The notes under the pieces were generated by a model. It did no database searches. It worked only from the letters and a program-made list of their open reading frames with translations, and was not told the DNA's origin. Of a stretch of DNA of 64,000 bases, positions 63,375 through 64,000 are shown one piece after another (positions within the stretch are counted from its first letter, which is position 1; each line of letters begins with the position of its first letter). A program made the translations under genes and the position numbers. Origin of the DNA: Bin87 sp034423595 (lineage in GTDB: Bacteria > Chloroflexota > Dehalococcoidia > Lucifugimonadales > UBA3495); assembly GCA_965207025.1 (NCBI GenBank), contig OZ242258.1, positions 2,666,001 through 2,730,000 on the forward strand, in the 5' to 3' direction.

Positions 63375-63790
63375 TATGTTCGCTCCTCGACGTCGTCGGT
63401 GTTGTCTTGCTTCATCCACCAGGGCGGGCCGGGATAGTCTTCCCGCATACCGGTGTCGCCGTGTTGGATGTAGAAATCCCGGCGGTCATGATACAGCCGA
63501 GCACGATTCAACACCACCTCCTGATCGGTATCGTAGTCGTCCAGAACAGCTTTGATCGTGTCGGAGTCCGCCATGAACCAGTATTTGTAGTCGCCGATGA
63601 AGAGGTAGATGGTGGGCCGGCTGAAGAAATAGCCGTTGAACGCCTCACCGTCGCGCATCCGCTGACATACCGCCTGCATCAACTCCCGGTGCCCGTCCTT
63701 CTGTAGCAGGACGTACTCGTGGGGCCAAGTCTCGCGGTAAGTGACGGCCTCTCGCCAGGGTGCGGCGGCGATGAGGTCAGTCAGTTTCAT
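63374..63790 (-). CDS. Conserved hypothetical protein
   Basis: 138 residues, starting MKLTDLIAAAPWREAVTYRETWPHEYVLL, with MRDGEAFNGYFFSRPTIYLFIGDYKYWFM and a C-terminal YPGPPWWMK. I know the pattern as a hypothetical family found beside HTH or metabolic genes, with no function. Its start overlaps the stop of the upstream partial gene by 4 bases. Confidence 0.7.
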   Translation of the reverse strand: MKLTDLIAAAPWREAVTYRETWPHEYVLLQKDGHRELMQAVCQRMRDGEAFNGYFFSRPTIYLFIGDYKYWFMADSDTIKAVLDDYDTDQEVVLNRARLYHDRRDFYIQHGDTGMREDYPGPPWWMKQDNTDDVEERT

Positions 63791-64000
63791 TGCGTCGTCT
63801 CCTGGACGTTGGGATGCAATTCACCCATCACCCTTTCCAACCGAGGTTGAAATGCCGCTTTGAGTTTAGGCAGAATGTCTGATGCCCACTCCAGTAGATC
63901 AGCCAGTTTCGCTTCGCAATCTCTGATGGAACCGGGGTGTTGAATGTATATTGCCGACATCCGCTGACTATCCCGACGCCCCCAGCCAACTCCGGGCAGT
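63787..64000 (-). CDS. Hypothetical protein, N-terminus outside window
   Basis: The minus-strand frame is open from the window edge to a TGA at 63787-63789 and encodes about 70 residues, including GWGRRDSQRMSAIY, RDCEAKLADLLEWASDILPKL and ERVMGELHPNVQETTQ at the end. The ATGA overlap with the next gene supports it as real. No family recognised. Confidence 0.6.
   Translation of the reverse strand, partial: LPGVGWGRRDSQRMSAIYIQHPGSIRDCEAKLADLLEWASDILPKLKAAFQPRLERVMGELHPNVQETTQ

Overview
The window is high-GC bacterial DNA, most likely from an uncultured marine or sponge-associated member of the Chloroflexota (SAR202/Dehalococcoidia-like). This is inferred from gene content: F420-type LLM oxidoreductases, two cytosolic reductive-dehalogenase-like double [4Fe-4S] proteins, a fibronectin-III surface protein of the kind seen in such genomes, Uma2 and CDGSH proteins, and a short-spaced housekeeping run coaX-coaBC-sulP. 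No rRNA is present, so the assignment is provisional.

Region 1 (1-25.1 kb) is a complete type I-E CRISPR-Cas locus behind the 3' part of a large fibronectin-III protein. The order is cas3, cse1, a cse2 fusion, cas7e, cas5e, cas6e, cas1, cas2, then one array of 183 repeats and 182 spacers. Three things are unusual. (a) The Cse2 (Cas11) subunit is the C-terminal third of a 459-residue protein whose N-terminal two thirds is a tandem pair of VRR-NUC-like PD-(D/E)xK nuclease domains, the first with its motif intact and the second with two motif residues replaced. (b) A two-spacer mini-array with degenerate repeats lies on the opposite strand between cas3 and cse1, a few bases from the probable promoter of the cse1-cas2 operon, beside a HicB gene and a broken hicA. 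(c) The main array starts 20 bases after the cas2 stop codon, with a perfect 10-bp inverted repeat spanning the junction where a leader would be expected. Several spacers target the same peptide-coding sequences of related invaders at synonymous variants. Overlapping pairs among them let one read a likely PAM (5'-GAA, or AA plus the first spacer base) from the array itself.

Region 2 (25.1-37 kb) looks like an integrated mobilizable element at the 3' end of a tRNA-Gln(CTG). It holds an N6-adenine methylase in one operon with a nucleotidyltransferase/XRE pair, a coiled-coil protein, an intergenic region with a long-range inverted repeat, a VirD4/TraD-like ATPase, a replication-relaxation-type protein, a lone antitoxin-like regulator and a large serine recombinase whose last codons lie inside the tRNA gene.

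Region 3 (37-53 kb) mixes core genes (DinB-like, two LLM oxidoreductases, SulP transporter, coaBC, coaX) with accessory modules. These are a D12-class methylase whose HNH restriction-enzyme partner is split by an IS5-family element carrying two extra genes, a conserved two-gene module of unknown function, two small-protein/HEPN-like pairs, a lipoprotein, and a pentapeptide-repeat/TIR protein.

Region 4 (53-64 kb) is metabolic. It has two reductive-dehalogenase-like paralogues around an aminotransferase, a ThDP enzyme of the acetolactate-synthase type, rsmI between two Uma2 proteins, a 2-keto-4-pentenoate hydratase, a CDGSH protein and a cupin with its neighbours. GC-rich palindromes recur between these genes.
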